DNA of 11,115 nt from Oscillospiraceae bacterium. Lineage in GTDB: Bacteria; Bacillota_A; Clostridia; Oscillospirales; Oscillospiraceae. Shown here piece after piece: positions 1 through 7,122 of this stretch. Where the stretch lies: the NCBI GenBank assembly GCA_017470325.1, contig JAFUES010000077.1, forward strand, positions 1-11,115, given 5' to 3'. The notes beneath the pieces were generated by a model. It worked only from the letters and a program-made list of their open reading frames with translations, ran no database searches and was not told the origin of the DNA. Every line of letters starts with the position of its first letter. Position 1 is the first letter of the stretch. Made by a program: the position numbers and the translations under genes.

Positions 1-38
1 CGGGCCGACGGAGGTGGATTTTTATTGGTGCTCTGAAT

Positions 39-1103
39 TCAAGCGCAGAAGTGGCGCAGCAGATCCGGGAAGCTGTCGCCCTCAAAGTTGACGCCCAGCC
101 TGCGGCTCAGCTGGGTCAGCTCCGCCTGCAGGGCCTCGCTGACCTCAATACCGGTCTCCATGAATTCCTTGAACTTTTTTCGCTCAATCTCGCCGGGCAG
201 GAAGATCTCATCCACGCCCTCCGCCTTGCGGCTGGCCTTGACCATGCGGATGTAGCGGTCGGCATTGCGCTTGAAGTCCTCGATGGGCATGAAGCGGGAG
301 GGGTCGATGAGCAGCAGGAAGAAGCCGGTGTTCTCCTTTTCCAGCTTGGAAAACAGTCCCACATCCGTGCCATAACAGGCGCCGCTGAGCAGGGTGCTCA
401 AGGCGTCGATCATCACCGCCAGGCCGTAGCCCTTGTGGGCGGCGATGGGCGTCAGCGCGTAGGCCTGGGCAGGGTCGGTGGTGGGCCGGCCGTCATAGTC
501 GTTGGCCCAGCCAAGGGGGATGCTCTGCCCCTCCCGCTGGGCTGCCTGGATCTTGCCCATGGCCACGTTGGTGGTGGAGATGTCCAGCACCATGGGATAT
601 TCCTCCCCGGTGGGGATGCCCACGACAATGGGGTTGGTGCCGATCAGCCGGTCCGCGCCGCCGTAGGGGGCGGAGAAGGCGTAGGTGTTGCAGCAGAGGA
701 TGCCGATCATGTCGTCCTCCACGGCCCGCCAGCCGTAGTAGGAGCCGCAGCCGATGTTGGCGTTGCGGCGGCCGGTGGCCACGGCCACGCCGAAGGTCTT
801 CGCCTTGACCAGCGCCTCGTCATAGGCCTTGTTGACCGAGATGATGCCGGAGCCGTTGTCCCCGTCGAAGACCAGCAGGGACTGGTCGTCCAGCACCTTC
901 TCAAACTTCGGCGAGGGATTCAGCGCCCCCACGTCGATCTGCCGCAGATAGCGGGTCAGGCGGGAGAGGCCGTGGGAATATACGCCGGTAAAGTCCGAGT
1001 GGGTGATGACTTTGCTGATGATCTCCGCGTCTTCGAAGCTGTAATGGGCGGCGGTGAGGATCCCGGTGACAAGCTTTCGCTCCTGATCGTGGCTGATTTT
1101 CAT
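39..1103 (-). CDS. Ldh2/MDG-family NAD(P)H-dependent oxidoreductase
   Basis: Cytosolic dehydrogenase of the malate/L-lactate/ureidoglycolate dehydrogenase (Ldh2) family, 354 residues, the usual length. Visible family motifs are S-H-G at residues 43-45 (the His is the usual active-site residue), G-T-N-P at 155-158, V-L-D-I-S at 172-176 and H-K-G-Y-G at 223-227, followed by a typical helix. I start at the ATG at 1103, preceded by AAGGAG about 10 bases upstream; a TTG three codons earlier lies inside that gap and is a poorer choice. The segment usually written N-x-H-x-G reads N-A-N-I-G (114-118), so the second His of the family is not seen there. The gene has its own promoter and lies beyond a terminator, so it is probably not in the upstream operon. 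Family members act on malate, lactate, ureidoglycolate, diketogulonate or cyclic imines such as piperideine-2-carboxylate. The family is certain; the substrate is unknown. Confidence 0.9.
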   Translation of the reverse strand: MKISHDQERKLVTGILTAAHYSFEDAEIISKVITHSDFTGVYSHGLSRLTRYLRQIDVGALNPSPKFEKVLDDQSLLVFDGDNGSGIISVNKAYDEALVKAKTFGVAVATGRRNANIGCGSYYGWRAVEDDMIGILCCNTYAFSAPYGGADRLIGTNPIVVGIPTGEEYPMVLDISTTNVAMGKIQAAQREGQSIPLGWANDYDGRPTTDPAQAYALTPIAAHKGYGLAVMIDALSTLLSGACYGTDVGLFSKLEKENTGFFLLLIDPSRFMPIEDFKRNADRYIRMVKASRKAEGVDEIFLPGEIERKKFKEFMETGIEVSEALQAELTQLSRRLGVNFEGDSFPDLLRHFCA

Positions 1104-1140
1104 GTGCTGCAATCTCCTTCATGTTTGATTTCACGATGAC

Positions 1141-1169
1141 AGTATAGCTTCTATTTTGAAAAATGGCAA
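1141..1169 (-). promoter_or_regulatory. Sigma-A-type promoter of the Ldh-family gene
   Basis: On the minus strand the -35 element TTGCCA (1169-1164) and the -10 element TATACT (1146-1141) are separated by exactly 17 bases. The -10 lies about 38 bases upstream of the ATG at 1103, leaving a short leader that holds the AAGGAG ribosome binding site. It sits just after the terminator of the upstream operon, supporting independent transcription of the oxidoreductase. Confidence 0.75.
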
Positions 1170-1209
1170 TGAAAACGCGAAACGCCGCGGATCTTCCGCG
1201 GCGTTTCGC
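1161..1209 (-). terminator. Intrinsic terminator after the M20 peptidase gene
   Basis: A perfect 15-base inverted repeat (1177-1191 with 1195-1209) has a 3-base loop and a GC-rich stem. On the minus strand it begins 7 bases after the peptidase stop codon and is followed by GTTTTCATT and, a little later, ATTTTT. It closes the lysine-riboswitch operon. The weak U-tract means some readthrough is possible. The T-rich tail overlaps the -35 region of the next promoter. Confidence 0.8.
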
Positions 1210-1216
1210 TGTCAAT

Positions 1217-2617
1217 TCAGCCCTCTATATTGGCAAGCTCCATAAGCCGGATCAGGATACGGATGCCCTGGGCATAGGAGCGGAGGGGCAGACGCTCGTT
1301 GGTGCCGTGGACCCCGGTGCGGACATCCTCCGCTTCTGCTATAAAGGGGCTGCAGCGCAGGCAGGTGTCGCAGATGCGTTCATAGCGGCGGGCGTCGGTG
1401 GCGCCGGCGGTCATGCAGGGAACGAAGAGCACCTCCGGCAGGAAAGCCGCCATGGCTTCCGTCAGCTTCCGATAGCCGTAGCCGTCGCAGCGGGCGATGG
1501 CGGAGGGGTCGTTGGCCTGCAGATAACGCAGCGTGACGGGCTGACCACGGGTGGCCACCTGACAATGGGCCATGACGCTTTCCACAGTCTCACCCGGAGC
1601 AAGCCGGAAGTTGATGACCGCGCGCATGTTCTGGGGCAGAACATTGCAGGCGGCACTGCCGCCCTGGATCATGGTGGGTGCGATGGTTGTGGTCACAAAG
1701 GAATAGGTCTCCCGCCGTCCGGCGCAGCAGGCGGCGATGGCGTCGGCATTGCCGCGTACATCCCGCACCAAACTGCGCAGGGGCTCCTCGGTGATATACG
1801 GGGCCAGCGTCTCGAAACAGGCGATCAGCGGCTCCTGCAGACGGCAGGGGAAGGGGCGGTCGGTGATGGAAGTGATGGCCCGGGCCAGGTGTTCAAGGGA
1901 ACTGCCGCCGAAGGGCCGGCTGGAATGGCCGCCCTCGCTTTCCACCGTCAGCTCCAGGTCCGCATAGCCCTTTTCCATCAGGTCCACCTGGGAGATGCTC
2001 TGGCCGGGCGCGCCGAACACGGCGCCGTCGTCGATCTTGCCGCCGCCCTCATCCAGGACGAATTCCAGACGCACACCCCGGCTCTCCAGCGTCTCGGCAA
2101 TGGCCAGTGCCCCGGTGTTCAAAGTCTCCTCATCGTCGCCAAAAGCCAAATAGGCGGTGCGGCGGAAGCTTTGCCCGTGGGCGAGCAGGTATTCAGCGGC
2201 CTCCAGGATGCCGAAGACCATCTCCTTGATGTCCAGTGTGCCACGGCCCCAGATGTACCCATCCGCGATATCGCCGGAGAAGGCGCCGTGGAGCCAGTCG
2301 TTTTCCGTGCCCTCCACCACCGGCACCACGTCCTGGTGGGACATGTACAGGCAGGGAAGCAGGGTCTCGTCTGTGCCGGGAATGGTGATCAGCACCGCGT
2401 GGCCGATCTCTTCAAAGCTGCCGGCGGCCATCACATAGGGAAAGCTCTTCCGCATGAGGGCGTGCAGCTTGTCAAATTCCGAAAAGTCTGTGAGACTGTG
2501 GTCGGCATAATTGATGGTTTTGCAGCGGATGGCCGCGGACAGATGGGCCGCCGCCGCGTCGATGTTCAAATCCGGATACGCTTCCTCATTGGCAAAATAT
2601 TCACCGACAGGCTTCAT
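1217..2617 (-). CDS. M20 family metallopeptidase (carboxypeptidase S / PM20D1-like)
   Basis: Di-zinc peptidase or amidohydrolase of the M20 family, 466 residues. Visible metal and catalytic residues are H94 and D96 in S-H-Q-D, D129 in GRGTLDIK, the Glu pair E163/E164 in G-D-D-E-E, D189 in V-L-D-E-G-G, and H438 in G-V-H-G-T-N-E-R. The insertion (dimerisation) domain carries G-G-H-S-S-R-P at 229-235. The length and the SHQDVVPV...W/GRGTLDIK pattern fit the carboxypeptidase S/PM20D1 branch rather than short DapE or ArgE enzymes. No signal peptide is seen, so it is probably cytosolic. Its ATG overlaps the stop of the ABC ATPase gene by 4 bases (ATGA), implying translational coupling. As the last gene of a lysine-riboswitch operon it may cleave a lysine dipeptide or acyl-lysine brought in by the transporter. 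That role is inference; the family call is firm. Confidence 0.92.
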   Translation of the reverse strand: MKPVGEYFANEEAYPDLNIDAAAAHLSAAIRCKTINYADHSLTDFSEFDKLHALMRKSFPYVMAAGSFEEIGHAVLITIPGTDETLLPCLYMSHQDVVPVVEGTENDWLHGAFSGDIADGYIWGRGTLDIKEMVFGILEAAEYLLAHGQSFRRTAYLAFGDDEETLNTGALAIAETLESRGVRLEFVLDEGGGKIDDGAVFGAPGQSISQVDLMEKGYADLELTVESEGGHSSRPFGGSSLEHLARAITSITDRPFPCRLQEPLIACFETLAPYITEEPLRSLVRDVRGNADAIAACCAGRRETYSFVTTTIAPTMIQGGSAACNVLPQNMRAVINFRLAPGETVESVMAHCQVATRGQPVTLRYLQANDPSAIARCDGYGYRKLTEAMAAFLPEVLFVPCMTAGATDARRYERICDTCLRCSPFIAEAEDVRTGVHGTNERLPLRSYAQGIRILIRLMELANIEG

Positions 2618-3363
2618 TCCTGCTTATCCTCCAGGTAACGGCTGAGAAATTCCCGGGTGCGCTCGTTGCGCGGGTTGGCAAAGATCTCCCGGGGACTGCC
2701 CTGCTCTAAGATCACGCCCTGGTCCATGAAGATGACCCGGTCGCTGACCTCCTTGGCGAAGGCCATCTCATGAGTGACCACGATCATGGTCATGCCCTCC
2801 GCGGCCAACTCTTTCATGACGTCCAGCACCTCACCGACGATCTCTGGATCCAGGGCGGAGGTGGGCTCGTCAAAGAGCATGATCTCCGGCTCCATGCACA
2901 GAGCGCGGGCGATGGCCACCCGCTGCTTCTGTCCGCCGGAGAGGCGGGTGGAGTCGGCGTAGATAAAGTCAGCCAGACCCACGGTGGTCAGATGCCGGAT
3001 GGCGGTCTCCTCCGCCTGGGCCCTGGGGACCTTGCGGACGGTCATAGGGGAGAGGGTGCAGTTATCGATGACGTTCTTGTTGTTGAAGAGGTTGAAGCTC
3101 TGGAACACCATGCCGATCTTCTGCCGCAGAGCGTTGAGGTTCACGTTCAGATCCATCAGATCCTGCCCATCGAACCAGATGTGGCCCGCATCGGCCTCCT
3201 CCAGGAGGTTGATGCAGCGCAGCAGCGTGGATTTGCCGGAGCCCGAGGCGCCGATGATGCACACCACCTCGCCCTTCTGGACTTCCAGGTCGATGCCCTT
3301 GAGCACCTCCAGATTGCCGAACGACTTTTCCAGCCCTTCAATTTTCAGTACGGTCTCATTCAT
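2614..3363 (-). CDS. Polar amino acid ABC transporter ATP-binding protein (GlnQ/HisP type)
   Basis: Cytoplasmic ATPase that drives uptake through the permease encoded just upstream. All nucleotide-binding elements are intact: Walker [10 protein letters not shown] (38-46), Q-loop Gln88, signature LSGGQ (141-145), Walker B IMLFDE with catalytic Glu166, D-loop A-L-D-P, and H-loop His198. Its 249 residues are the usual length of the polar amino acid subfamily. The ribosome binding site AAGGAGGT overlaps the end of the permease stop codon, 12 bases separate the two genes, and the 3' end overlaps the M20 peptidase start by 4 bases. Close packing and the lysine riboswitch upstream of the operon suggest a lysine or basic amino acid system. 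Subfamily similarity alone would not distinguish lysine from arginine, histidine or glutamine. Confidence 0.95.
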   Translation of the reverse strand: MNETVLKIEGLEKSFGNLEVLKGIDLEVQKGEVVCIIGASGSGKSTLLRCINLLEEADAGHIWFDGQDLMDLNVNLNALRQKIGMVFQSFNLFNNKNVIDNCTLSPMTVRKVPRAQAEETAIRHLTTVGLADFIYADSTRLSGGQKQRVAIARALCMEPEIMLFDEPTSALDPEIVGEVLDVMKELAAEGMTMIVVTHEMAFAKEVSDRVIFMDQGVILEQGSPREIFANPRNERTREFLSRYLEDKQE

Positions 3364-3375
3364 GGGACGACCTCC

Positions 3376-4515
3376 TTAATTGGAGCTGGTGATGCCCTTG
3401 TAGGGGGTATCCAGCTTGTTGCCCAGATACTTGAGCAGCTGGGACGACAGCCAGGTGAGGATCAGATACAGGATGGCCGCTACGCAGTAGATCTCCAGAG
3501 AGCGGAAGTAGATGCCGCTGACGGACTTGGTGGCATACATCAGGTCCATGACGCCGATGACCGACAGCACGGAGGAATCCTTGATATTGATGATAAACTC
3601 ATTGCCGATGGCGGGGATGGAGTTCTTCACAGCCTGGGGGAAGACCACCTTGATCATGGACTGCCAGTTGGACATGCCCAGAGAGCGGGCCGCCTCGGTC
3701 TGGCCCCGGTCAATGGCTTGGATGCCGCCGCGCAGCACCTCGGTGATATAAGCGGTGGAGTTGAGGGACACGGTGCACAGGCCGGAGATGAAGAAGCTCC
3801 AGACCTGATTAATCTCCGTGACCGTCATGTTGGTGCGCTTAAAAAGGTTGAAGCCAAAGTAGTAGAAGATCAGAGCCTGGACCATCATAGGCGTGCCGCG
3901 GATGATGAAGATGTAAAAGCGGGCGAAGTGATTGGCGATCCACTTGATAGCCTTGACAAAATCGTTGTCCCGTTTGTCCGGCTCCTGGATGCGGAGAAAG
4001 ACCATGAAGATGGCCAGAACAAAGGCGATGGCGGTGCCCAGCAGGGCGATGCGGATGGTGGTCCAGATGCCGGTGAGCAGCAGGTCCTTGCCTTTCAGGC
4101 TCATGTAGACCATGGAGGAGACAAAGCCGGTGGGGTTATTCTGCAGCTCCATGCACATGTGGACGGTATAGATCAGCTGCAGCAGCGCCCGATCGATCAG
4201 GGCCAGTACACAGGCCACCACTACTACATAGGAGAACCAACGGCTGACCCGCATCAGTACCGGATGCTTCATGAAGGTGTTCCGGTAGGTCTTCCAGTAG
4301 GCCATCTTGATGATCAGGGCCAGACCGCTGAGGGCCAGAAAGGCCCAGCAGATCACACGGCACAGGATCCCCGGCAGATTGCTCTCTGTGAGAAAGCTGT
4401 AGGGGTGGGCCTGGCCGGCCAGCAGGCTCAGCGCCAGCAGCGCGATCAGGCTGCCGCCCAGATACACATAGGGGTGATCCCGGGTGATGAAATTGCCCTT
4501 GGCTTTTTGCTTCAT
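3376..4515 (-). CDS. Polar amino acid ABC transporter permease with long N-terminal membrane extension
   Basis: Membrane permease of the HisM/GlnP type. The C-terminal part (about 140-379) is the standard domain: it opens with LLLTGIWTTIRIALLG, has IIRGTPMMVQALI near 204-216, and carries the EAA loop that contacts the ATPase around 274-295 (E-A-A-R-S-L-G at its start). Ahead of this lie about 140 residues with three predicted hydrophobic segments (roughly 17-34, 48-70 and 94-118), so the protein is 379 residues where 215-230 is common. The start at 4515 has a GGAAGGAAG ribosome binding site and reads continuously into the domain. Only one permease gene is present, so it probably works as a homodimer. 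It is separated from the binding-protein gene by 83 bases containing a GC-rich hairpin. Confidence 0.92.
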   Translation of the reverse strand: MKQKAKGNFITRDHPYVYLGGSLIALLALSLLAGQAHPYSFLTESNLPGILCRVICWAFLALSGLALIIKMAYWKTYRNTFMKHPVLMRVSRWFSYVVVVACVLALIDRALLQLIYTVHMCMELQNNPTGFVSSMVYMSLKGKDLLLTGIWTTIRIALLGTAIAFVLAIFMVFLRIQEPDKRDNDFVKAIKWIANHFARFYIFIIRGTPMMVQALIFYYFGFNLFKRTNMTVTEINQVWSFFISGLCTVSLNSTAYITEVLRGGIQAIDRGQTEAARSLGMSNWQSMIKVVFPQAVKNSIPAIGNEFIINIKDSSVLSVIGVMDLMYATKSVSGIYFRSLEIYCVAAILYLILTWLSSQLLKYLGNKLDTPYKGITSSN

Positions 4516-4534
4516 AGTCCGTTCTTCCTTCCGC

Positions 4535-4560
4535 GCGCCGGAGGCAAAGGCCCCCGGCGC
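4535..4560 (-). repeat. Intercistronic GC-rich hairpin between binding-protein and permease genes
   Basis: The inverted repeat GCGCCGG/CCGGCGC (4535-4541 with 4554-4560) extends by three more pairs across one mismatch. No T-run follows on the minus strand, so it is not a full intrinsic terminator. In ABC operons such hairpins after the binding-protein gene often stabilise that part of the mRNA or reduce downstream expression; that role here is inferred. Confidence 0.5.
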
Positions 4561-4598
4561 TTAGACGTTCTTGATAACTTCGATATGTGTGCGGGAGA

Positions 4599-5507
4599 TC
4601 AGGTGGGCTGGTTGTTCAGCGCGGTATCCCACATCACGTCACGCTGGGCCTGGTCCACACCGGCCAGGGCCTCGTTCACCAGGCTGAGCAGGACATCGTC
4701 GCTCTTGCGCAGACCCACGCAGGCACCCCGGAAGCCGGGATCCAGACCTTCACCCTCGGGGAAGGAGATGGCAACAAAGTTGGGGTGGGAGGCCACATAG
4801 CCGGGGAAGTTCTCCAGGTTGATGACGATGGCGTCGCAGGTGCCCTGGTTAAGCCGGTCGATCATGTCGGGCACGCTGGCCACGGCGGTCAGGTGGTTGA
4901 CACCGGGGATCTGGTCGATGGTCCAGTCCAGAGCGGTGTCCTTCTGGCCCAGGACGCTGGCGCCCGAGAAGTCAGCCAGGCTGGTGGCATTCTCATAGGG
5001 CGTTCCGGCATTGACCATCAGCGCGTAAATGGTCTCATGATAGGGAGTGGAGAAATTGATGGCCTCTTTGCGGGCCTCGGTATCGGCCATGCCGGCGATG
5101 ATGGCGTCGATCTGGCCCTGGTTCAGCGCCTCGATCAGGCCGTCCCAGTCCATCTTGACGATGACCAGTTCCACGCCCAGATAGTCGGCAATGATGCGGG
5201 CAAACTGCACGTCGTAGCCCTCGGCATAGGCGCCGGGCACGTTCTCAATGGGGACATTGGTGTCGCTGGCTTCGGACTCCTGCCAGTTGTTGGGGGCATA
5301 GGCACACTCCATGCCCACACGCAGCTGGCCGTTCAGGTAGGCCAGGGGATCGGCTTCGGCGGTCTCTTCCACAGCGGGTTCCGCTTCTGCGGCAGCAGGG
5401 GCTTCAGTGGCAGCGGGGGCGGAGGTCTGGCTGCTGCCGCAGGCGGCCAGGGCCAGGACCATGATCAGGGCCATCAGGATGGCGATTACTCTTCTCATGT
5501 TGCTCAT
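4599..5507 (-). CDS. Amino acid ABC transporter substrate-binding lipoprotein, lysine riboswitch-controlled
   Basis: Extracytoplasmic solute-binding protein of family 3 (SBP_bac_3), 302 residues. It has a lipoprotein signal peptide: basic MRR, a hydrophobic core, and lipobox L-A-A-C with Cys23 as the predicted anchor. An Ala/Glu/Pro-rich linker (28-54) follows. The binding fold starts at LRVGMECAYAPNNW and includes the GYDVQFARIIADYLG region (97-111) and T-E-A-R-K (143-147), where family members use an Arg to hold the substrate carboxylate. I chose the ATG at 5507 because AAGGAG lies 9 bases upstream; the Met three codons later is possible but less well spaced. The gene is the first of its operon, directly behind a lysine riboswitch and terminator, which makes lysine the best guess for the ligand. 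Polar amino acid specificity is otherwise not readable from the sequence. Confidence 0.93.
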   Translation of the reverse strand: MSNMRRVIAILMALIMVLALAACGSSQTSAPAATEAPAAAEAEPAVEETAEADPLAYLNGQLRVGMECAYAPNNWQESEASDTNVPIENVPGAYAEGYDVQFARIIADYLGVELVIVKMDWDGLIEALNQGQIDAIIAGMADTEARKEAINFSTPYHETIYALMVNAGTPYENATSLADFSGASVLGQKDTALDWTIDQIPGVNHLTAVASVPDMIDRLNQGTCDAIVINLENFPGYVASHPNFVAISFPEGEGLDPGFRGACVGLRKSDDVLLSLVNEALAGVDQAQRDVMWDTALNNQPT

Positions 5508-5550
5508 CTTTTTCGTCTCCTTAAAAATCAGTTTGGATCAGATGAGGCGC

Positions 5551-5589
5551 AAAACAAAAAGCCGTAAACGCTCACGGAGCATTTACGGC
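5551..5589 (-). terminator. Riboswitch expression-platform terminator
   Basis: On the minus strand GCCGTAAATGCT (5589-5578) pairs with AGCGTTTACGGC (5572-5561), a 12-pair stem with one G-U pair and a 5-base loop, followed at once by TTTTTGTTTTG. It is a textbook intrinsic terminator between the lysine aptamer and the binding-protein gene. With lysine bound, the known mechanism of this class in Firmicutes is premature termination here. A competing element is suggested by GTACAAAGA (5634-5626) pairing with TTTTTGTGC (5596-5588), which invades only the first two bases of the terminator stem, so I regard the antiterminator as unresolved. Confidence 0.88.
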
Positions 5590-5629
5590 ACAAAAAACAG
5601 GTATACGGCTGGGGCCCCAGCCAGGTCTT

Positions 5630-5800
5630 TGTACTCGATAGCGCTCCACTTGCGTGACAGTCCGGCGGATATTCTCCGACGGCCCAGCGAAGAGGAGCGC
5701 AGCTGCTGTTCTTCACTTCGGCGATGTTCCCTTTCGTCCCCTGCGAAAGCTGCTTCTGAGCAGGGGCTTACTGATGAACCTCGCGCCTCTATCTTGTCTG
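5630..5800 (-). promoter_or_regulatory. Lysine riboswitch (L-box) aptamer
   Basis: The minus-strand leader matches the L-box consensus at several spaced blocks: AGAGGCGCGAGGTTCATCAG near 5790, GGGGACGAAAGGG near 5740, ATCGCCGAAG just after it, and CTGTCACGCAAGTGGAGCGC near 5650. The P1 closing stem is GATAG (5793-5789) with CTATC (5641-5637). The P3-like stem CCCCTGC/GCAGGGG is also present. Known L-box RNAs bind lysine and repress lysine synthesis or import genes. Here the aptamer sits between a good promoter and an intrinsic terminator ahead of the ABC importer operon, so high lysine should switch the operon off. Confidence 0.93.
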
Positions 5801-5802
5801 CG

Positions 5803-5831
5803 ATGATAAACTTCCAGTTTTTGTTTGTCAA
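5803..5831 (-). promoter_or_regulatory. Sigma-A-type promoter of the lysine-riboswitch operon
   Basis: On the minus strand there is a consensus -35 TTGACA (5831-5826), a 17-base spacer and a -10 TATCAT (5808-5803). Initiation about seven bases downstream would start the transcript just before the riboswitch P1 stem at 5793, so essentially the whole leader is aptamer plus terminator. The 5832-5946 stretch behind it, up to the preceding gene, is AT-rich and holds no other feature I can support. Confidence 0.85.
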
Positions 5832-5946
5832 GTAGCGGGAATATTTTTCTTGCATTCGGTGGAAGATTGTACAAATCTTTCCCACGTTTTTGTGATAATT
5901 CGCTAAAGATTTCCCGGATTTCACCGTCGGACGGCAGGGCGGGCCC

Positions 5947-7122
5947 TCATTTCATCAGAGCCCGGATCCGCTTTTCCAGACGGCCGTTTTTCAGATCGTT
6001 CAGGTCGATCACGGCGATGTTCAGCTCGCCCGCCCGGTTGCGCATGGGGGCGCCCCCACGCTCGGCGGTGACGATTGCGGCGCGGGCGATCTGGCCGCCG
6101 AAGCGGTCCCGCAGGATGGCCAGCTCGTTGAGCGCCTCCGTCTTCACGTCGCAGGTCTTGCAGCTGATGAACACCGGCGTGACGCCACGGGTGCACATCA
6201 CGTCCAGCTCATTGGTGACAGCGTTCTGCTTGCCGTCGCCCTCCCAGTCCACGATGGCGCTGGTGCGCACATCGCTGAACAGGCCAGTGTCCAGGCAGAT
6301 CTTGTAGGTGTACAGCTCCAGCACGCTGCCCACATCCCGCAGCCAGGCGCGGATCTGGGCATCCCGGAAGCGGAAGGATACGCCGCTCTCCTCGTCGATT
6401 TTCAGGTCCCGGATGAAGCCGATCTGTTCCATTCCCCGCAGGGCGTCCTCCGGAGCACTGATGCGGGCGGCCCGCTCGCCCTTGACGGTGTAGGCGCCTG
6501 AGGCGTCCAGGGAGACGGGGCCGTCGGGATTGCCGGGGGAGACACGCTGGATATAGGTGACAATCTTGGTCCAGCTGCGCCGGTTATCCAGGTACAGCCG
6601 GAAGAAGGGTTCGATGTCGTTGTAATAATTGACCAGGATATCGTTGTCTACCCGGCCGGTGCGCATGGAGCCGCCCGCCATCATAAAGAAGTCCTCCACA
6701 CTGTAGGTGACATTGCAGGGGAGCTTGGCCGCGAAGGGGGCGTTGCGGATGTCGTAAAAGCAGTTCTTTCGGCGGCTGTATGTAAACACCGGGATGGGCA
6801 GCTCCGTACTGAGCAGGCCCGCGGCGAAAAGCACCGCATCGGTGCCGCCGGTGATGTCCATGGCGCAGTCGGAATACTGGCTGACCACCTTCCGAAATAC
6901 ACGGAGCACGGCCTCCGTGTCGTAGATGTTGGCCTTGACGAAGATCAGCTCCACCTTCTGGCCCCGATGGCTGAAATAGGTCCGCAGCTTTTTGTGGATG
7001 CGCGTGTTGGATGCGATATTCTCCGGGCAGATGTACACCACCCGCTCGGGCTTGAACATCTCCACTCCCAACACATTCTCCAAGGGCCGCTCGTCATACA
7101 GTTCGATCAGCGTCTGCATCAT
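5947..7122 (-). CDS. Card1/Can2-like CARF-domain nuclease (DUF1887 family)
   Basis: A 391-residue cytosolic protein resembling the DUF1887 (Card1/Can2) family: an N-terminal CARF domain, a middle winged-helix-like linker and a C-terminal PD-(D/E)xK nuclease. The CARF part (about 1-145) has the Rossmann-like strand RVVYICPEN and the loop M-D-I-T-G-G-T (88-94) that in CARF proteins helps bind cyclic oligoadenylate. The nuclease core shows E269 in S-V-L-E-L, N-E-L-D-V (304-308) and VFISCK (317-322), so the E-x-K position reads S-C-K. Characterised relatives are DNA/RNA nucleases switched on by cyclic tetra-adenylate from type III CRISPR. No CRISPR array or Cas10 is in this window. The start at 7122 has AAGGTG ahead of it and overlaps the preceding stop by 4 bases (ATGA). 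Family call good; activating signal and activity inferred. Confidence 0.82.
   Translation of the reverse strand: MMQTLIELYDERPLENVLGVEMFKPERVVYICPENIASNTRIHKKLRTYFSHRGQKVELIFVKANIYDTEAVLRVFRKVVSQYSDCAMDITGGTDAVLFAAGLLSTELPIPVFTYSRRKNCFYDIRNAPFAAKLPCNVTYSVEDFFMMAGGSMRTGRVDNDILVNYYNDIEPFFRLYLDNRRSWTKIVTYIQRVSPGNPDGPVSLDASGAYTVKGERAARISAPEDALRGMEQIGFIRDLKIDEESGVSFRFRDAQIRAWLRDVGSVLELYTYKICLDTGLFSDVRTSAIVDWEGDGKQNAVTNELDVMCTRGVTPVFISCKTCDVKTEALNELAILRDRFGGQIARAAIVTAERGGAPMRNRAGELNIAVIDLNDLKNGRLEKRIRALMK

Noticed and set aside
1..38. Short stretch after the Ldh-family stop codon
   Set aside because: It shows no complete hairpin or coding signal; a terminator may lie beyond the left edge.
1104..1112. 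TTG start three codons upstream of the Ldh-family ATG
   Set aside because: It would leave only about 1 base between AAGGAG and the start; the ATG at 1103 has normal spacing.
2770..4800. 676-codon open frame on the plus strand, and the 491-codon plus-strand frame at 1163-2638
   Set aside because: Both lie opposite genes with intact motifs. Their His/Gly/Asp-rich, low-complexity translations are typical of the antisense of GC-rich genes, and no ribosome binding site or family motif supports them.
5859..5885. Imperfect hairpin followed by GTTTTTGTG on the plus strand
   Set aside because: The stem has a two-base bulge and no plus-strand gene precedes it. On the minus strand it lacks a T-run, so I do not call it the terminator of the CARF gene.
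5583..5924. Open frames of 113 codons (5583-5924, minus) and 62 codons (5528-5716, minus) in the long leader
   Set aside because: They run through the promoter, lysine riboswitch and terminator. The RNA structure explains this stretch and the translations look non-protein.
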